From Cylicocyclus nassatus (taxonomy: Eukaryota > Nematoda > Chromadorea > Rhabditida > Strongylidae), in assembly GCA_958299035.1 (NCBI GenBank), contig CATQJL010000112.1, positions 57,016,823 through 57,080,822 of the forward strand: 64,000 nucleotides of DNA. Direction: 5' to 3'. Made by a program: the position numbers and the translations under genes. Shown here in pieces: positions 22,357-35,487 of this stretch. The notes under the pieces were generated by a model. That model was not told where the DNA came from, did no database searches, and saw only the letters and a program-made list of their open reading frames with translations. How positions within the stretch are numbered: position 1 is the first letter of the stretch; each line of letters opens with the position of its first letter.

Positions 22357-24048
22357 ATGGAGGAAGAGAAGCGAGCCGCGCTCCTACGGGATTCGCAGCG
22401 ACGAGCGTCCGCGATTCGCGCAGTCGCAGTTGCGACTCTTGCCGTGACAACATGCATGATTACGCTTCCGGTCGTATTCACTCGCTTGCAGGAGGTTGAC
22501 ACCAATGTTCGAAGCGAGTTGGAGGAGTGCATGGTAGGTTCTGTCATTCTCGGGTTCTAAATATTTCGAAAATATCGCAAAAGGGGTGCTTCAACATTGT
22601 CAAATGATGGGATTTAGCACTGAAAAAATGATGATGGAAAAAGAAATTTTTCTCGAAGTTTTTTCATGTGAAACAAAAATAATTCTTATTCTCTAAGATG
22701 ACAACCACTTCATAAATTCATTGCGATAAGATGAAAAAGGTAAAAGTACTAGTCTCACCTGTGAGCCAGTAAAAGTGTGTACAGTCAATTAACCAAAATG
22801 GAATGCTGTGTACTTGCACAACAGCAACATGTACAGTAGGCTACGACTCTGAACATTGATTGAGGAAGAAAATTTAGCCACAGCTTCCAAACAGGTTTTA
22901 GCTCAAATATCATCAAATAAATGCTAAAGAATCAAATAAAATCTTAAAAATAAATGTTCGAGCATACTCGCGTGTCTATGCAATTTCTACGAATAAAGTG
23001 TGCGATTGCAGACATCTCGATTTCATGCGCTCGACTATAGTCATAACCTGACCATTTTCAGTTGGCATCGCGTAATCTTCTACGTCAAGTAATCTCTGTC
23101 AAGCCAGACGCCCAGATTAGAACCACCGCTAGCCATGCTGTGCGCGAGAAGAGACAGGCATCTGGTTCGTTAATTTTTGATCGGGGAGTGCAAAAATTTC
23201 AAACGGCGAATTTCAGGCTGTTGTACCTGCAACCGCGGACCACCTGGTCCACCTGGTCCTTCAGGAGTTGATGGTACTGATGGAGTTGATGGAATGACGG
23301 GAGAACTCGGCGCTCCAGGCCCTATGGCAGTCGAACCACCAAAGTTAGTTGTGCAGTCACAGAATTCGTCCTAGACATGGAACAGGGCAGCATACAGCAG
23401 GGATATGCAGTCCTGCTTCCCTCTCAGCTGATGAAACCTTTTTACATGGGACATCTTTCAGCTACCGTATGTCCCAAGTCAGACAATGCCCTTGCGAATC
23501 ACCGGGAGGTCCCCCTGGAATACCCGGACCCCGAGGACCGCCTGGACTACCTGGAGAAGGAGGTGAACATCCCTTGGACTTGCTTACATAGCTGTGACAC
23601 TTCTGAAAGGAATGATTTAGGAGCACCTGGATCACCTGGAGCCCCAGGTACACCAGGAGAAAATGGTCAACCCGGTCGACCTGGGCCACCAGGACAAAAT
23701 GGAGAACCTGGACCACGAGGACCTGATGGAGTTGTTCGCCCCGGAGGTGGAGGAAATCCTGGACCAACTGGACCACCAGGAGACAGAGGAATGGACGGAC
23801 CAAAAGGACCACCTGGCCTACCTGGAGAACCTGGTACGCTCTTGTCACAAAATTTATTAACGCATGATCATTTTTCTTTGCTTTTAGGCGCACCCGGAGA
23901 ACCCGGAATACCAGGAGCACCAGGAAGACCTGGACAAATGGGACAACCTGGAAGAGAAGGAGCACCAGGAGAAGTTGGAGGACAAGGTGCTCGTGGATCT
24001 TGCGATCACTGCCCACCTCCAAGAACCGCTCCTGGATATTACCTCTAA
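22357..24048 (+). CDS. cuticle collagen
   Basis: Exons 22357-22533, 23062-23164, 23217-23343, 23462-23562, 23621-23833 and 23888-24048 join in phase to 882 nt, 293 residues, the usual size for nematode cuticle collagens. The N-terminal cuticle-collagen domain carries a membrane segment (about 20-43, [15 protein letters not shown]) followed by [16 protein letters not shown] furin-type REKR is at 87-90. A CCTC cluster precedes a short Gly-X-Y block, QCPCES (about 144-149) precedes the long Gly-X-Y block, and the protein ends [15 protein letters not shown]. The Gly-X-Y repeat is interrupted once (VVRPGGGG). Such proteins are secreted by the hypodermis, trimerise and are cross-linked into the cuticle. 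The donor of intron 2 (GTTCGT) is weak, but phase and homology support it. The paralogue cannot be named from this alone. Confidence 0.93.
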
Positions 24049-24064
24049 ACTGGATCGAAACTGG

Positions 24065-24070
24065 AATAAA
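24065..24070 (+). terminator. AATAAA poly(A) signal of the cuticle collagen
   Basis: AATAAA 17 bp after the collagen stop codon, giving a very short 3' UTR. Confidence 0.6.
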
Positions 24071-25577
24071 TGCATTAGACACTCATTTCTGGTTCAAACA
24101 CGCTATACAAATGCTTGAAAAGTATTTGGAACAAAAGAAGCCAATTATGGCAAATTTTAATTTTAAGTTACTTAAATCAATAATCACCTTCTGTGAGAAA
24201 GAAGTTTTTCCGGACTGAATTTTGTAGCTGGATACATGCTCAAAAACATAGAAAATTCATCGGGTTAACTTCTGCTGCAAATCAGTTCTCTTAGGTCACT
24301 TAACTCGGCAAGCAACATTTACGGCGAGGATTATATTCAACGCATCCATCACCAAACTGTTTTTCAAAAATTATTATGTCGACATAAGTTCATATGGGAA
24401 AAAACTTTACAACTTCCTTAGAAAGTTTCTCTTCACTTTCAAGTTACGCGAAAGATTGTAACTTTTTTGTGCATGCAGTCGCACACGATCATTTCAATTC
24501 CTAGATTTTTTAAAAATTTTCGTTCTTCTTGACAAATTTGGAATTTGCTTGTTGAAGAGCTTGAGCTTCCGAACCGCCTTTGTATTACTAGCGATAATTC
24601 CGAAGTACATAGAACTGGAAGTATTGAAAAAAAAGGAGAATCTTTGTAGAAAAGAAAGAAAAAAAATGAAGGTGGGCGCTAGAGCTGTAAATTATGTCAA
24701 TGGATGTCCCTTTGTCTCTTCCTCATGCCAAATGTGAGTTGCCAGAGTTTTTGAAATTTTTGGAAGTAATTGAGCAAAAGTGTTGTCGCTGCCTCGAAAC
24801 GATCCACCACTGGGCCGTATAGCCCATAAATAGTGATTCTGGAAAACTTCTACAGCGCATATGCACAATCTTTGGCAAGAGAGGGTGCTAAATGTACTTT
24901 TCAAAGCAAAATTATTACACACACTTGGCGTCGTACGGTAAGGCTATTGCAGTGTACGTCAAGAAGTGTAATACACATAAAAATAATTGTGTATGGAGTT
25001 ATTGTAAGCCTTTGTTGCAAGAATTACATCCAATTTTTGCAATTGTACCTTTACAAATCAGCTCAGCCCTACCTGGCAGCTCCAATAGGAGTGTCCCACG
25101 GAAGTTTTAGAAGTTCAATTTTCCCCGGAAGTATTTTGCGGATTGTCTGAGCATGTGTAAGATCAAAAGGGCGAAATTGGAGGTTTACAAATCAGACATC
25201 GATCTACTAGTAACAGCATTGTCATAAATGTCAATCTTGTTTCAAAGAGATAAATTTATTATCAACAAATAAATTTTGCTAAAAACAAGATATAAATCTG
25301 ACTGAAATACAACCTGACGACCAACACCAAAATACCGCACAGCAGCATCAATCTGATTCCAGTCTAATCAGAATGATCACAGGAACTTCTCACAACAATT
25401 ACATCAGAGACAATCACCGCATTTGATTAGTAACGAAGATGCTTTAAGCATGTCCTAAGAGCGTGCAAGGTGTTTAGCTGCTAATTAATATATTGCACCG
25501 AAAATAATGCACAAAAAGGAATGGCAAGGGGCTCAGTAAATACAGTGACTGAGAAATTAGAATAGTTTGTGCATAGC
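24071..25577. other. intergenic between convergent collagen and sac-1 genes
   Basis: AT-rich with no recognised gene. TTTATT (AATAAA on the minus strand) at 25255-25260 could serve sac-1. Confidence 0.4.
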
Positions 25578-28500
25578 TCAATCGAGCTTCAGCTTGGGAG
25601 CATTCACAAATTCTTCGCCATTCAGGAAGATGAACATCATGCATACCAAGAATACTCCAAACCAAAACAGCGTTGCTGAGATATTCTCTGAAAAGATACA
25701 ACTAATCCAGTATCATTTTTCTGCTTTTACGACATACTAACAAAAGCGATACCGAAAAAGCTTAGGCAGGATTTCTCTGCAAAGTGCATGCAAAATCAAA
25801 ACATGATAGATGATCAAGGTAAGGAAAAAAGTGCACCAACCTGCGACTAGAACACAAAGTATAGTCATTGCCATAGCAAAACTCGCAGCTAAGAGAGCAA
25901 TTCCGTTTTGATCCAGTGATATTAATGCAGCTTCCAAGCTAGACGGCAGATTATCAACATCTATTACATAATTTCCCAAGAAAACATCCATGGCATCCTA
26001 TTTGGAGATGATCCTTTCGATGTTCAGCAGAATGAAACAGAAAAACGCACTTGTCTGTACCCATCAGCAAAATTATTGCGAAAATATCGTGTTACGGCAT
26101 TAATCCCATCATTTATGGCACCAGTATAAGTTCGTTTCCCAAGTCGAGTAAAGTCAGCCTGAAAGGAGTTGGATTCACATACCATCCGAATCATCATTAT
26201 TATCGACGAATGATGCAAGTAAAAAATACTTAAAATGTGAAAGCACTAGCTGCGTGAAATGATGTATAAAATTGAGTTATTACCTTCAACGCTCCAGTAC
26301 CCGCATATTGTCGGCTACACTCGTCTCCATTATCCGCCCAGACTGAAAAGAAAAAACATTCTCATTGACACAGAAGGTCTGTGTGTGTCAACTTACTATG
26401 CTTGAATGACGTTTCAAGGTCTTCACAGGTTTCTACTCTTTGGCCGGTATTCAATATTCCTAAGTAATATAGCTGGTCGGTTAAGGACTCCCGTGCGATC
26501 AAAGCTTGTACCACATTAGTGCTGGAATGACATTACCTTGAAAATGGAAACTTCTTTAAATGTTTGATTGACAGAAGCAGATACAGACTCGTATGCGGCT
26601 TACTGCAACCTATCGAAAAAAAACGAGAAACAAAAAAATGATTAGCACTGTGTAGCTCACTTTCTAAGAGGAAGACATCTGTTGTAAGCTTATGAAACGA
26701 TTTTGTAAAGTGAATCAGATAAGATACTTTATATCACGTCAGTGTCCACATCACTGTCGTTTTTTGAAGGCTTGTAATGGCCTAATCCTTGAGTTGTCTT
26801 GAAAATTCGGGGTTATAAAGGCAAACATTAAGAGCCTAAGCTTAACGATTATATACGGGAGAAAGGACAATCATTTGGAAGCAGCAAATTTTCAACTATT
26901 TCGTCAAAGTATGAGAGAAACCTCGTAGAAAAAGTCGTAAACGTAGTTTAGATAATGATCAAATCGTACCGATCTAAACAATCCATGCAGTTGGTTCTGA
27001 AGAAACCTGTTTGGTACCTTTGAGTAAAGTCCGCTTCAGCCAAAACATCAGACGCAGCGAAAAATCTGAAGACGATTATTAGAAACAAGAGATAGCGAGA
27101 GTTACTTACCCAAACTGAGTAATTTCCTGTCGTAGCTGATCCCTTAACAAAGATAGCCTATGCCACTGCATAGCATGACATTCCTTGTGGAAGTCAAATG
27201 GATTATACCTAATATCGTTTTATAAAAAGAGAATATACCGAAGAGAAGCTAGTACTAGAACAAACCTAACATAGCTAAGATTAGCTTGCTGTACAATTCT
27301 TTCTAGTTCGCTACCGAGTTTTCTCTCTCGTCCAACTTGGTTCACAAGATTGACAATAACCTATAAAATCTCAAATTAGCAAATTGGCAGCGGCTTCCGA
27401 AATAGAACAAACGGCTCACATGGACGCCGCCGTAGTGTTTCTTTTGATTTTCGAAATGTCGGACATATGCGGTCAACTGATCATCACTGGCCCTCATCGT
27501 GGGCATGGGCTGCCATTTCAGATTCGGTTTTTGAGACCAAAGAAGCGGGATGGATCCGCGCATCTTAAACTTTGCAGAGTGAGAAGAGAAACGAAAAGCT
27601 TGGATTTCTACGATATACCTGCAAGAAGGATGTCAGTCGCCGTCCTCCACCGGAAATAGTCTCAACAATTTGCTCGGTTTCTACAAAATTAGCAGGATGT
27701 CCGTCTGAGCTCACTCCACGCTTGTAAAAACGCACACCAGCCCTAAAGCCAGCCTTGAGAAGAAGATTAAAAAAGCGAAAGCAAGCATACCTATACTTGC
27801 TCCGTCTCGAAATTAGTGACAATTTGAACTGATGTCCATTTATACAATGAAGGACTTCACCATAGAATCCATGGATAATGGGTAGAGCAAATTTCTCGTA
27901 CTAAAACTTTGACTAAGCAACGATCACTCAATAATAACTCTCACTCGATTACCCGAGGGACCCGTCATGCTTCGCCGAGAAAAACCCAAAAGCGCCCGAA
28001 AAAGCCCAAAAGCGGAAAAAGCTCAGAAAAAAAGCCGGAAAAGCCCGAAAGAGCCGGAACGCAGAAGCGAACTTTTGATAGAACTGACATTATTTTGATG
28101 CGCAGACGACAGAAATGAAGCAAAAAGACTCGGTTGCAAAATCAACACACATGCCCTAGCGTCAAAACGGAAGAGTGGCAGACTTCTTTTTTTGGGCTTT
28201 TCGGGCTTTTTTCGGTGAAGTATGACGGGGCCCTTAGCAAGCAATAGGAGATGTATTGTTTAAAAAAAAAAACAAGATGTCAAATCAGAGGCACAGAAAG
28301 ATAACCTACGCCTTTCACAGCACGAAGTTGAGAAAGGAGGAATGCGTTCCAAATAAATCGATCATCAGCCTGAAATCAGTATTTTAAAAAGACCTATATT
28401 GAAAAGATGTTCACCAACTCGATCGACCATGGAGGTTTCCTTGAACTCAGGTGTACCATTTTCGCTTAACCATTGTAGTGAACGAGACAAGTCTATAGAG

Positions 28501-30076
28501 TAAGAAAAATAGAAACCAGGTACAGCAAGTACACTTTGCAACATTTCAGTGAAATGCCGATTATACCATATCTGAAAGCTAATGTCTGATTCTAAAAAAC
28601 AAACATGGAATGAACTTACTTGCTTTTCCGTTAAATGCAACGTGGTTTTCTTGTAAGGTATAACGTCTGTTTCGGTTATAATATAGATTGGATGTCCATT
28701 TAGGTTTCCGACCAAGCGTGATTTCTTTATGACTATCAATGCCATTCCTAAAGAAGGATCGCAAATTCAATCGCCCAGAATACGAAGCTCGGCTTCCACA
28801 TAAAACCATGACATCACAAAAGCAAAATGTACAAAGCTCTCACCAAATTCAAACATACCTGAGACAATTGGAATAATGCCTAGTAAACCGTGAATATATT
28901 GAATATCAGCATCCGTTAATGGTATCCGATGCTCTACAGTATCTACAACAGCAAAGCATGATGTGACTTAAGGTGAACGTGAAAAAGACTTACTTGAGAC
29001 TCGTATTTGATTGGTATGACGATCTATTTCGAGGTATTGCTGTGATAAAAGATTTCCATCGCGGTCGCGAGGTTCCAGATAGAATTTTTCAGGCAATGTA
29101 TACCTAAAGCGAATTGATAAGTTCACATATAAGGAGGTGAAAGCTCCTGAATATCAGGTGAAAATAAATGCTATAGGACAAAGACCATTGCGAGGTAATG
29201 GCTTCTTTGCTACCAAGAGGTACTAATCGTACTCCTCGCGAAAATCAAACTTGGTTTACAAGACCTATCCATGATATACAAACTTGAAAAATGAGCGCAT
29301 TACCCTCAATTTGCGAGTTTCTCGTAGGAGATAACTAGGGATGTACGAATGAGCAGGATAAAGGTCCACGGGTGCAAAAGGTTAATGATGCCAGAAGCGC
29401 AAAGCCCACACTGCTGAGGGGAAACGCGAATACACTCTCCCATTTTGAAGCACAACACAAATTCTTTCCCCCACCTTCTCTACAAGCTTGGTAAATTCCT
29501 TCTAGACTTGTCGCAGGATCACACGCAAACACGAAACCAGTCTTGAAACACTTGTTCACATAGAGATGAGACCTTCGAACTAGGGGTTTCCTGATCAATC
29601 ATGGGGGCAGTGGCGTACCGAAGGGGGGGGGGGACTTGTTTATACTGTAGATAATTAAAATAACTTTCTAAATTTTTTGAAAATTCAATTTAGTCTTACA
29701 AAAAAATTTTTTCGGGGAAATTTGTAGCTAGGGGCCCGCAAAAATTTTGGGAAGCATACCGAAAAAATTCTTCGGATGGCTGACTCCACGCACCTTCACC
29801 AGAAAAAGATTTTTGTCGCCCCCTCCCCCGAACGGAAATCCCGGGTACGCCACTGGAGCATACCCATCCTGCATAGTATCTGACTTTACGCTAGATGTGA
29901 CTTTCTAGGAAGTGACGTCCCAAGACAGAAAGGGAACAAAAGTCAATATCAATTCACAAAGACGTACCATTCTACAATTTAATCTTATCTTTGAAGCAAT
30001 AAAGTGTACATTTGAAAATGAAAAAAGGTAAGTTCATAACTCACAAATTAAAGCCATCATAGATGTCTGTAGACAT
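25578..30076 (-). CDS. sac-1: SAC1 phosphatidylinositide phosphatase
   Basis: Eighteen exons in transcription order: 30076-30045, 29103-28994, 28942-28859, 28747-28620, 28571-28419, 28369-28310, 27900-27791, 27742-27619, 27563-27420, 27360-27266, 27208-27110, 27065-27018, 26996-26970, 26521-26397, 26342-26284, 26158-26051, 25997-25841, 25687-25578. They join in phase to 1773 nt, 590 residues, matching SAC1 (about 587). Visible family sequence: [10 protein letters not shown] near the start, [10 protein letters not shown] and NFVETEQIV in the SAC domain, the CX5R catalytic loop CMDCLDR (Cys399-Arg405) on a 27-nt exon, then QYAGTGALK and [11 protein letters not shown]. Two C-terminal membrane segments (about 535-554 and 560-576) are followed by KLKLD, a KxKxx-type ER-retrieval signal. 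Known role: PI4P dephosphorylation at ER/Golgi membranes. Two donors are GTTGGT. Introns 1 and 6 carry MITEs. Confidence 0.95.
27958..28233. mobile_element. foldback MITE in a sac-1 intron
   Basis: GACCCGTCATGCTTCGCCGA on the left pairs with TTCGGTGAAGTATGACGGGG on the right. The interior holds CCGAAAAAGCCC-type repeats that pair with GGGCTTTTTTCGG. It lies between coding exons and does not touch their splice sites. One end of the same family is seen at about 39117-39136. Confidence 0.7.
29608..29855. mobile_element. CAGTGGCGTACC MITE in sac-1 intron 1
   Basis: The termini CAGTGGCGTACC and GGTACGCCACTG are perfect inverted repeats with G-rich and C-rich inner flanks; the element is 248 bp. 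No clear TSD was found. Confidence 0.7.
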
Positions 30077-32795
30077 CTGATAGTAAGAAGAGCTTGGGCC
30101 GTAATCGAACTCCAACTTGACTAGTGTAAAACACGATTACAGAAAAAAAGTATGAATACCCTGTAAATAGTATTATTGCTAATTCATTTATGATGAATCG
30201 ATTGAAGGTGAACTGAAAAGGGCCTTGAGAACGGAAAGTTCAAACAAACAAATTATGCATGCAGAAAGGAAGTATGAAGAACGGTTGCCCCGATACGCCG
30301 CGATAAAGGACAACGTGGCGCTCACGCGATTCACAAGGGGAGTCCGATGATGAAGAGTTTAGGAAGAAGGTCAAAGAAGAAAATGTGAAAATATAAGTGT
30401 ACAAGTAGACGCAAGTCATAAGAAAGGTTGGTGCATGCATGTTGAGCAAGTTGTATAATTTTTTTTGGTAGATATGGAATGTAAATGAGAAGAAGATTTC
30501 ATCAGTAGAACTGCAGATGCAAGTGTAAGGAGAAAAAGAGTAGAGACTGCAACTTGATTAGATATTCAGCGAGAGATCGCAACCCAACAGCTGTCAGCTA
30601 TTGATTCTGCGAATCATAAGAGACAAAAAGAGGCAAGTAGAACACTTGCGAAACAGAACTCGCAATGACAACTGACATTTGCCACGACAATCAGACGCAT
30701 TATAAGAATGTGTGACTCTCGGCGCGTAAGAACTGTAAGGCCAACAAAGTGAATTTGCACTCACGCGGGAACAGTAGAAATAATTGCTTTAGAAAAACAC
30801 AAGGTCAAAAGAGATGATTTAGAGAATCGCATACTTCGAAGTTTCTAAATGTAGAAAAAAGCAGTGGCATTACAGCGAACTCTCCAAGAAACGCGGATTG
30901 TAAGAAGTCCCTGGTTTTAGCACAGCATTGGTAGAATCCAGAAAGTTATCCAATAATTGATTCGCCAATGTGATCTAATTAAATTCTAAAAATAATGTGA
31001 CAAATTCACCTCCAGCACTTCTGAACTGATAGGAAAGATTTGCCACAAAGTACATACACAATGCAGAAAAAAATATAGAAAATGGACACGTCAGTGTTCG
31101 ACACGTGGCAACTATGAAAGTTACTGGCTACTTACCAAACTGAGAAATATCTTCTATGACCAGAAAACCGAGAGTGCTTGACGCACATTATCTATATAAG
31201 CTTGCTTGTTTTTATCCTGATTCCAAGTCGCAAGTCATAACCTTCTGACTACATTCTGTCATGTTTAGACAATGTGTGCAAAAGTTTCGAGTCTCTTAGT
31301 CATGGAATGAATGATAAGTTATGAGATACACAACGAATGTCAATAAATTAACCACAGAAAAAAAAAAGCGGGAGAATTCTTGAACTGTTCAGCTGATGGT
31401 TTCGTTATAATCTCTCCCTGAGTGTGGGCACGAGTAAGTTCTGATGACAAATCAAAACGCATTTTTTAGTTGAATAACCTTTCACAAGGATTTAGCAGAT
31501 TCTACAAGGTTCCAGATGGCAGATTATCAGCTTGTCCAACCTCACGAAGAAAAAAGCCATATAAAAAGCAAGATTTAATGGATATAAGAACAAATCGACC
31601 CGAAAATTGGCCTCATCAAGACAGGAGGTAATAGAACAAGTTATGACGTTTAGATGGCCATTTTAAAACAAGAGCACTTGCAAAGTGACGACTGCGCTGC
31701 AGCAGCTGTGCAGATGCAAGAAAAAATATAGAGATGACACGGCTATAAACTAAAATACCTTCAATTTTCTGGGAAAGTTCTGAACACTCGAAAATGTTCA
31801 AAATGATGAAAGGAACATGGGGCACAGAAACATCGAACTGGAGAACGAATGAGCGAGAGAGAAAAGTTGAGGCGTAAAATTCGTGGCAGATGGTCGCGGC
31901 TGCATCTTGCACCTCAAAATTCGTCTATGCGGTAAATTTCTAGTCATTGCTTGTCGCCTTCGCAACTTGTTTAGTTTAGTAGCCTCGCATTATCTATTGC
32001 TTCCACTGCTAAGCACCAAGCCAGTAGTCTAGAAAAAGAATGCTGCGTAGGAGGGTTAAGGCATTTGCACTTATCAATCAAGTTGGTGCAAAGTTAGTGC
32101 GAATATTGCATTGCTATCGAATTTTTGGTTGCAGATACGCTGTCTCCAATAGAACTAGCGCGTCTCAAAAATCATTTTGTTCGCTTGTGAGCTGTAGGTC
32201 ACAATTTTCAAAAATCTTTGTTTGAAAAATTTTTTGACTTCTGAGCACTGGTTTGGGCGCCATTAACAGAGCATTGTTTATGCCAAATCTGGTAGGAATG
32301 CTGTAAAGTCTGTTCTTTGAAACGTTTCGGTCATGGAGGACATTTGTGAGGACGCTCACGTTTTTCTGCTCGCTAGACGAGTATCCGGTTGCGCGGGGCA
32401 GTTCGTGGACCAGTCGGTTGTCTTGCAGTCCCGAACTGCACAATAATACCATCGCCACCTTCTTGCAGCATTCCCATGCTTTAGGACTGCTCAGTTTTCA
32501 TCTCGGTTACTCTTGAAATTGGCATTGTGCAATTTTTGACCATACTGAAATAGCTGTCCTGACTCTAGCTGCGGAATACTGCATACATAGAATTGCTCAG
32601 CAATCAATTTCTGTTGATCCATCAAAATGTGTTTCAAAAGAAAGCGGGAACTGAATGCAAATTTCTCAAGCTTTTGTGCGTTCGAAAAAGCCGTTATATG
32701 CTACCAGCTTTTCAAAAAGTTTCTGGTCTGTCATAGTGTAGTACCTGTAATTTACTCATTTTTGGTATTTCATCCATGTTCTTCTTCAGTCTTGG
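30077..32795. other. intergenic between divergent sac-1 and eaf-1
   Basis: An acceptor-like TTTTACACTAG (minus strand, about 30123) lies 46 nt upstream of the sac-1 ATG. The stretch 32165-32458 (minus) has a coding-like 97-codon frame starting MAMVLLCSSG, but no domain or clear exon structure; it is listed here and not called as a gene. The rest is featureless. Confidence 0.4.
32784..32790 (+). promoter_or_regulatory. acceptor-like site before eaf-1
   Basis: CTTCTTCAG ends about 6 nt before the eaf-1 start codon, the position expected for a trans-splice acceptor. Confidence 0.45.
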
Positions 32796-34763
32796 ATGGC
32801 CGAAACCAAGGATATTGCTCCTGGAACATATAGCCTTGAACTTGGCAAGACATTCACCGAACAACGTCGTACAGATGGACCTTCATATCATACGCTTCGC
32901 TGTGAGTCTTTTTGGTTTTCTTCACTGTAAGACAACTTTTATTACCTTCTGATTGATTTCTTCAGCAGCGTCCAAGATTGTACAGATATTTATTCCACAA
33001 TAAACAGACTGACGTTTCGGCAAACTCGCCCTCTTCAGAGTCTGAAAAGTCGAAAACACATAAGTGAACTATCTGTTGCTTGTCTAGAGGGTTGGGCTCT
33101 TTTCTGTAGTCGATAAGGCATTTGATCGGATAGTTCACTTATGTGTTTTCGACTTTTCAGACTCTGAAGAAGTCGAGTTTGCTGAAACGTCAGTCTGTTC
33201 AATGTGGAATAAATATCTGTACCAATCTTGGACGCTGCTGAAGAAATCAATCAGAAGATTCAAACTATGCCAAGATTTATGGATAGTCGTACATGGATTC
33301 TGATGAACTTTTAATACCGTTTTTTCTTGTTCTTTGTTCTCTGAGGAAATCTCTTGCGTGTAAGCTTATCTCGAAAGTCGTAAAGGCCGCGAATTTAAGT
33401 TTGTAAAAAAATTGAGCTGGAAGTTGAGATGAGCATTTTTTAACAATTCTCACAATTTGTTCTTTAGATGACTTCAAGCCAATGTCCGTTGCTTCATCGG
33501 ATTCTGATACATACATAGCTCTTGGAGCTAATGGAGATGTTCATGTAAGTTTTCCTTCTTTATTTGATTGACCACTTGTATAGTATTTGGTTCAGGTTGC
33601 CGTTCCAACAGAAGGAGAAAATATGACCGTTTTCAAGGGATCGAAGAAAGATGCTAAAGCAAAGGAGTGTTTGCTTTTTTTTGATAAGAAGACCGGGAAA
33701 CTTCGTTTAGAAAAGATCAATTCGAATATTAACGTAAAAAAGACTCGGTAAGATTCTTGCGCCTATACTTCTTTTTTTTGGGATTGTTTGCCTGGGTGAA
33801 AAGCTCCATCATGACCACTTCGTTTTGATTTTTCCACTTTCTTTCTCAGAGATCTGGACCCATCAGTCGAGAGTGTGTTACGCTCGGAGATGGCTCGGTT
33901 GCGCACTGCACGAATAGATCGTCCGCCTCCTCCAGAGCCCAGGTATTGGCGAGTTTCGCATCTTCAGCATTGTACATCCGCAGTTTTGGCTCATGTTTTA
34001 GCAGCTCTTCCTTCCCTGGAGCCGATAGCAGTAGTTCTTCTGACTCTTCTAGCGACGATAGTGATAGCGACAGTGGCAGTGGGTCTGATGATGAGGTAGC
34101 CTTGATATCCTCCCTTTTCAAGTTATTAGTTGTCAAAACCTGACTCAACGTCAAGTTAAGATTTATCGATTGAAACCACTTTCTTTTGATTCCAGAGCAA
34201 ACCCAAAACTGGAGGCGATTCCAATTCGAGCTCTGCAAACAGTGATGTTGAAAGTGTGTTCAATTGTTCTTCTTTTTTCAGCTTTACTCTTCCCTTTTTT
34301 AAACTTATCCTAGTTTCTTGTTCTAGGTCAGATATTGGAAAGCATGAAGGCTAGCGGACCAGCTCCAGCTCCGTTCAATGAAAGCATCGATATGCCGGCG
34401 TTGGATACTATTTCGCAGCCTCCACCTCCGCAACCTGTTCAGCAGAACAGTTATCAGTCCAGGTAGTAGATTCTCAAACATCAAAATTTCGAGTACCGTG
34501 ATAATCTTTTCCCTGCGTATGACTTTTCTTATTTGTTTTGTTTTGTAACTTTTGTCCTTATGTTTACTCGTTTTTTCGTTCTACACAAGTGCAGCAAATT
34601 AGCGCTCTTTTTTGTCAAGCGAAAATATCTTTTATTCAACGGATCTTGTTCAACTGCATATACGTTTTTTTTATCTCGCTTTCCCTTCAGGCCACCTCCT
34701 CCGAAGACAGATCATGGAGACCTTGGTCTTAATCTAAGCGAAAGTTCTGATGATGACGAGTGA
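32796..34763 (+). CDS. eaf-1: ELL-associated factor (EAF) orthologue
   Basis: Exons 32796-32901, 33468-33544, 33596-33747, 33850-33942, 33984-34095, 34196-34253, 34327-34462 and 34691-34763 join in phase to 807 nt, 268 residues, the same length class as EAF1/EAF2. The N-terminal EAF domain (about 1-112) shows YSLELGKTF, SYHTLRYDFKP, MTVFKGSKK, then GKLRLEKINSNINVKKTR. A proline patch (RPPPPEPR), a long Ser/Asp region (about 146-180) and an acidic end (LGLNLSESSDDDE) follow, as in animal EAFs. Family role: positive cofactor of ELL in super/little elongation complexes of RNA polymerase II. The 41-nt intron at 33943-33983 was chosen because it keeps phase; reading through it is also open. Intron 1 holds a foldback element. 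Confidence 0.92.
32946..33258. mobile_element. foldback MITE in eaf-1 intron 1
   Basis: CTTCTGATTGATTTCTTCAG at the left is matched by its inverse at the right end. Inside, a GACTGACGTTTCGGC ... TCTTCAGAGTCTGAAAAG block occurs in both orientations. Related to 54051-54227. Confidence 0.8.
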
Positions 34764-34935
34764 ACTTGTGGATCATTATGGCTGGATTATTTTTCGATTG
34801 TGGCATTGTAATTTTTTGCTTATCTGCATTGATCTTTGGGCTGGTGGTAGAGTAATCGCAGCGCCGCGGAATTGGCTACTATTATTTGCAGACCAAACTT
34901 GTCCATTATGAAAATTTACAGTTATAGAGTACTGT

Positions 34936-34941
34936 AATAAA
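34936..34941 (+). terminator. AATAAA poly(A) signal of eaf-1
   Basis: AATAAA 173 bp after the eaf-1 stop. Confidence 0.5.
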
Positions 34942-35487
34942 TTGCCAAGAGTTCGTGGACCATACCATAGTGTTGAAGGTAATGAATGACATTCTTCGAA
35001 ACTTTTTTTACTCAAAAATTAAGGCTAGAAGTAACCAAACTAAGGACATATCTCTACAAAACATAGTAATCAGTAAAACGATCGTCATCTCAACCTGTTT
35101 GTATCGGCATAACGAAATTTCTCCACGGTGCTGCAGTTACTATAGTTATTAACTTGGGCGTCTTTCTCTGGCTTCACGATTCTACGAATCTCATCATGGA
35201 TTGTCCCAAATTTCTTTTGAATAGAGTCAACTGGCCAGATTTCTATCATGGTGATACATGTCAAGGGTATATGATTTATATATTGTTTACGTTTCAACTG
35301 CATTATCATATAGAAGGGATATGAATAAACGTTGAAGCCTTTACTTTCTGTTTTTTCTCAGTCGTTCTCCTGTATGTATTTTTTGACACAAATGGAGGTG
35401 TAGTAGGAGCATAGTAGTATGGTTCAAAAAAACGATACTCTAGGATCCTTATCTCAATAAAGCTTCAAATTAGAATCATTTCTGTGC
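34942..35487. other. intergenic between eaf-1 and the RPA32-like gene
   Basis: No gene seen. The spacing (725 bp from stop to start) is too long for a typical SL2 operon. An acceptor-like TTCAAATTAG ends about 15 nt before the next ATG. Confidence 0.45.

Noticed and set aside
23462..24082. 206-codon minus-strand ORF over the cuticle collagen
   Set aside because: Val/Leu-rich antisense of collagen repeats.
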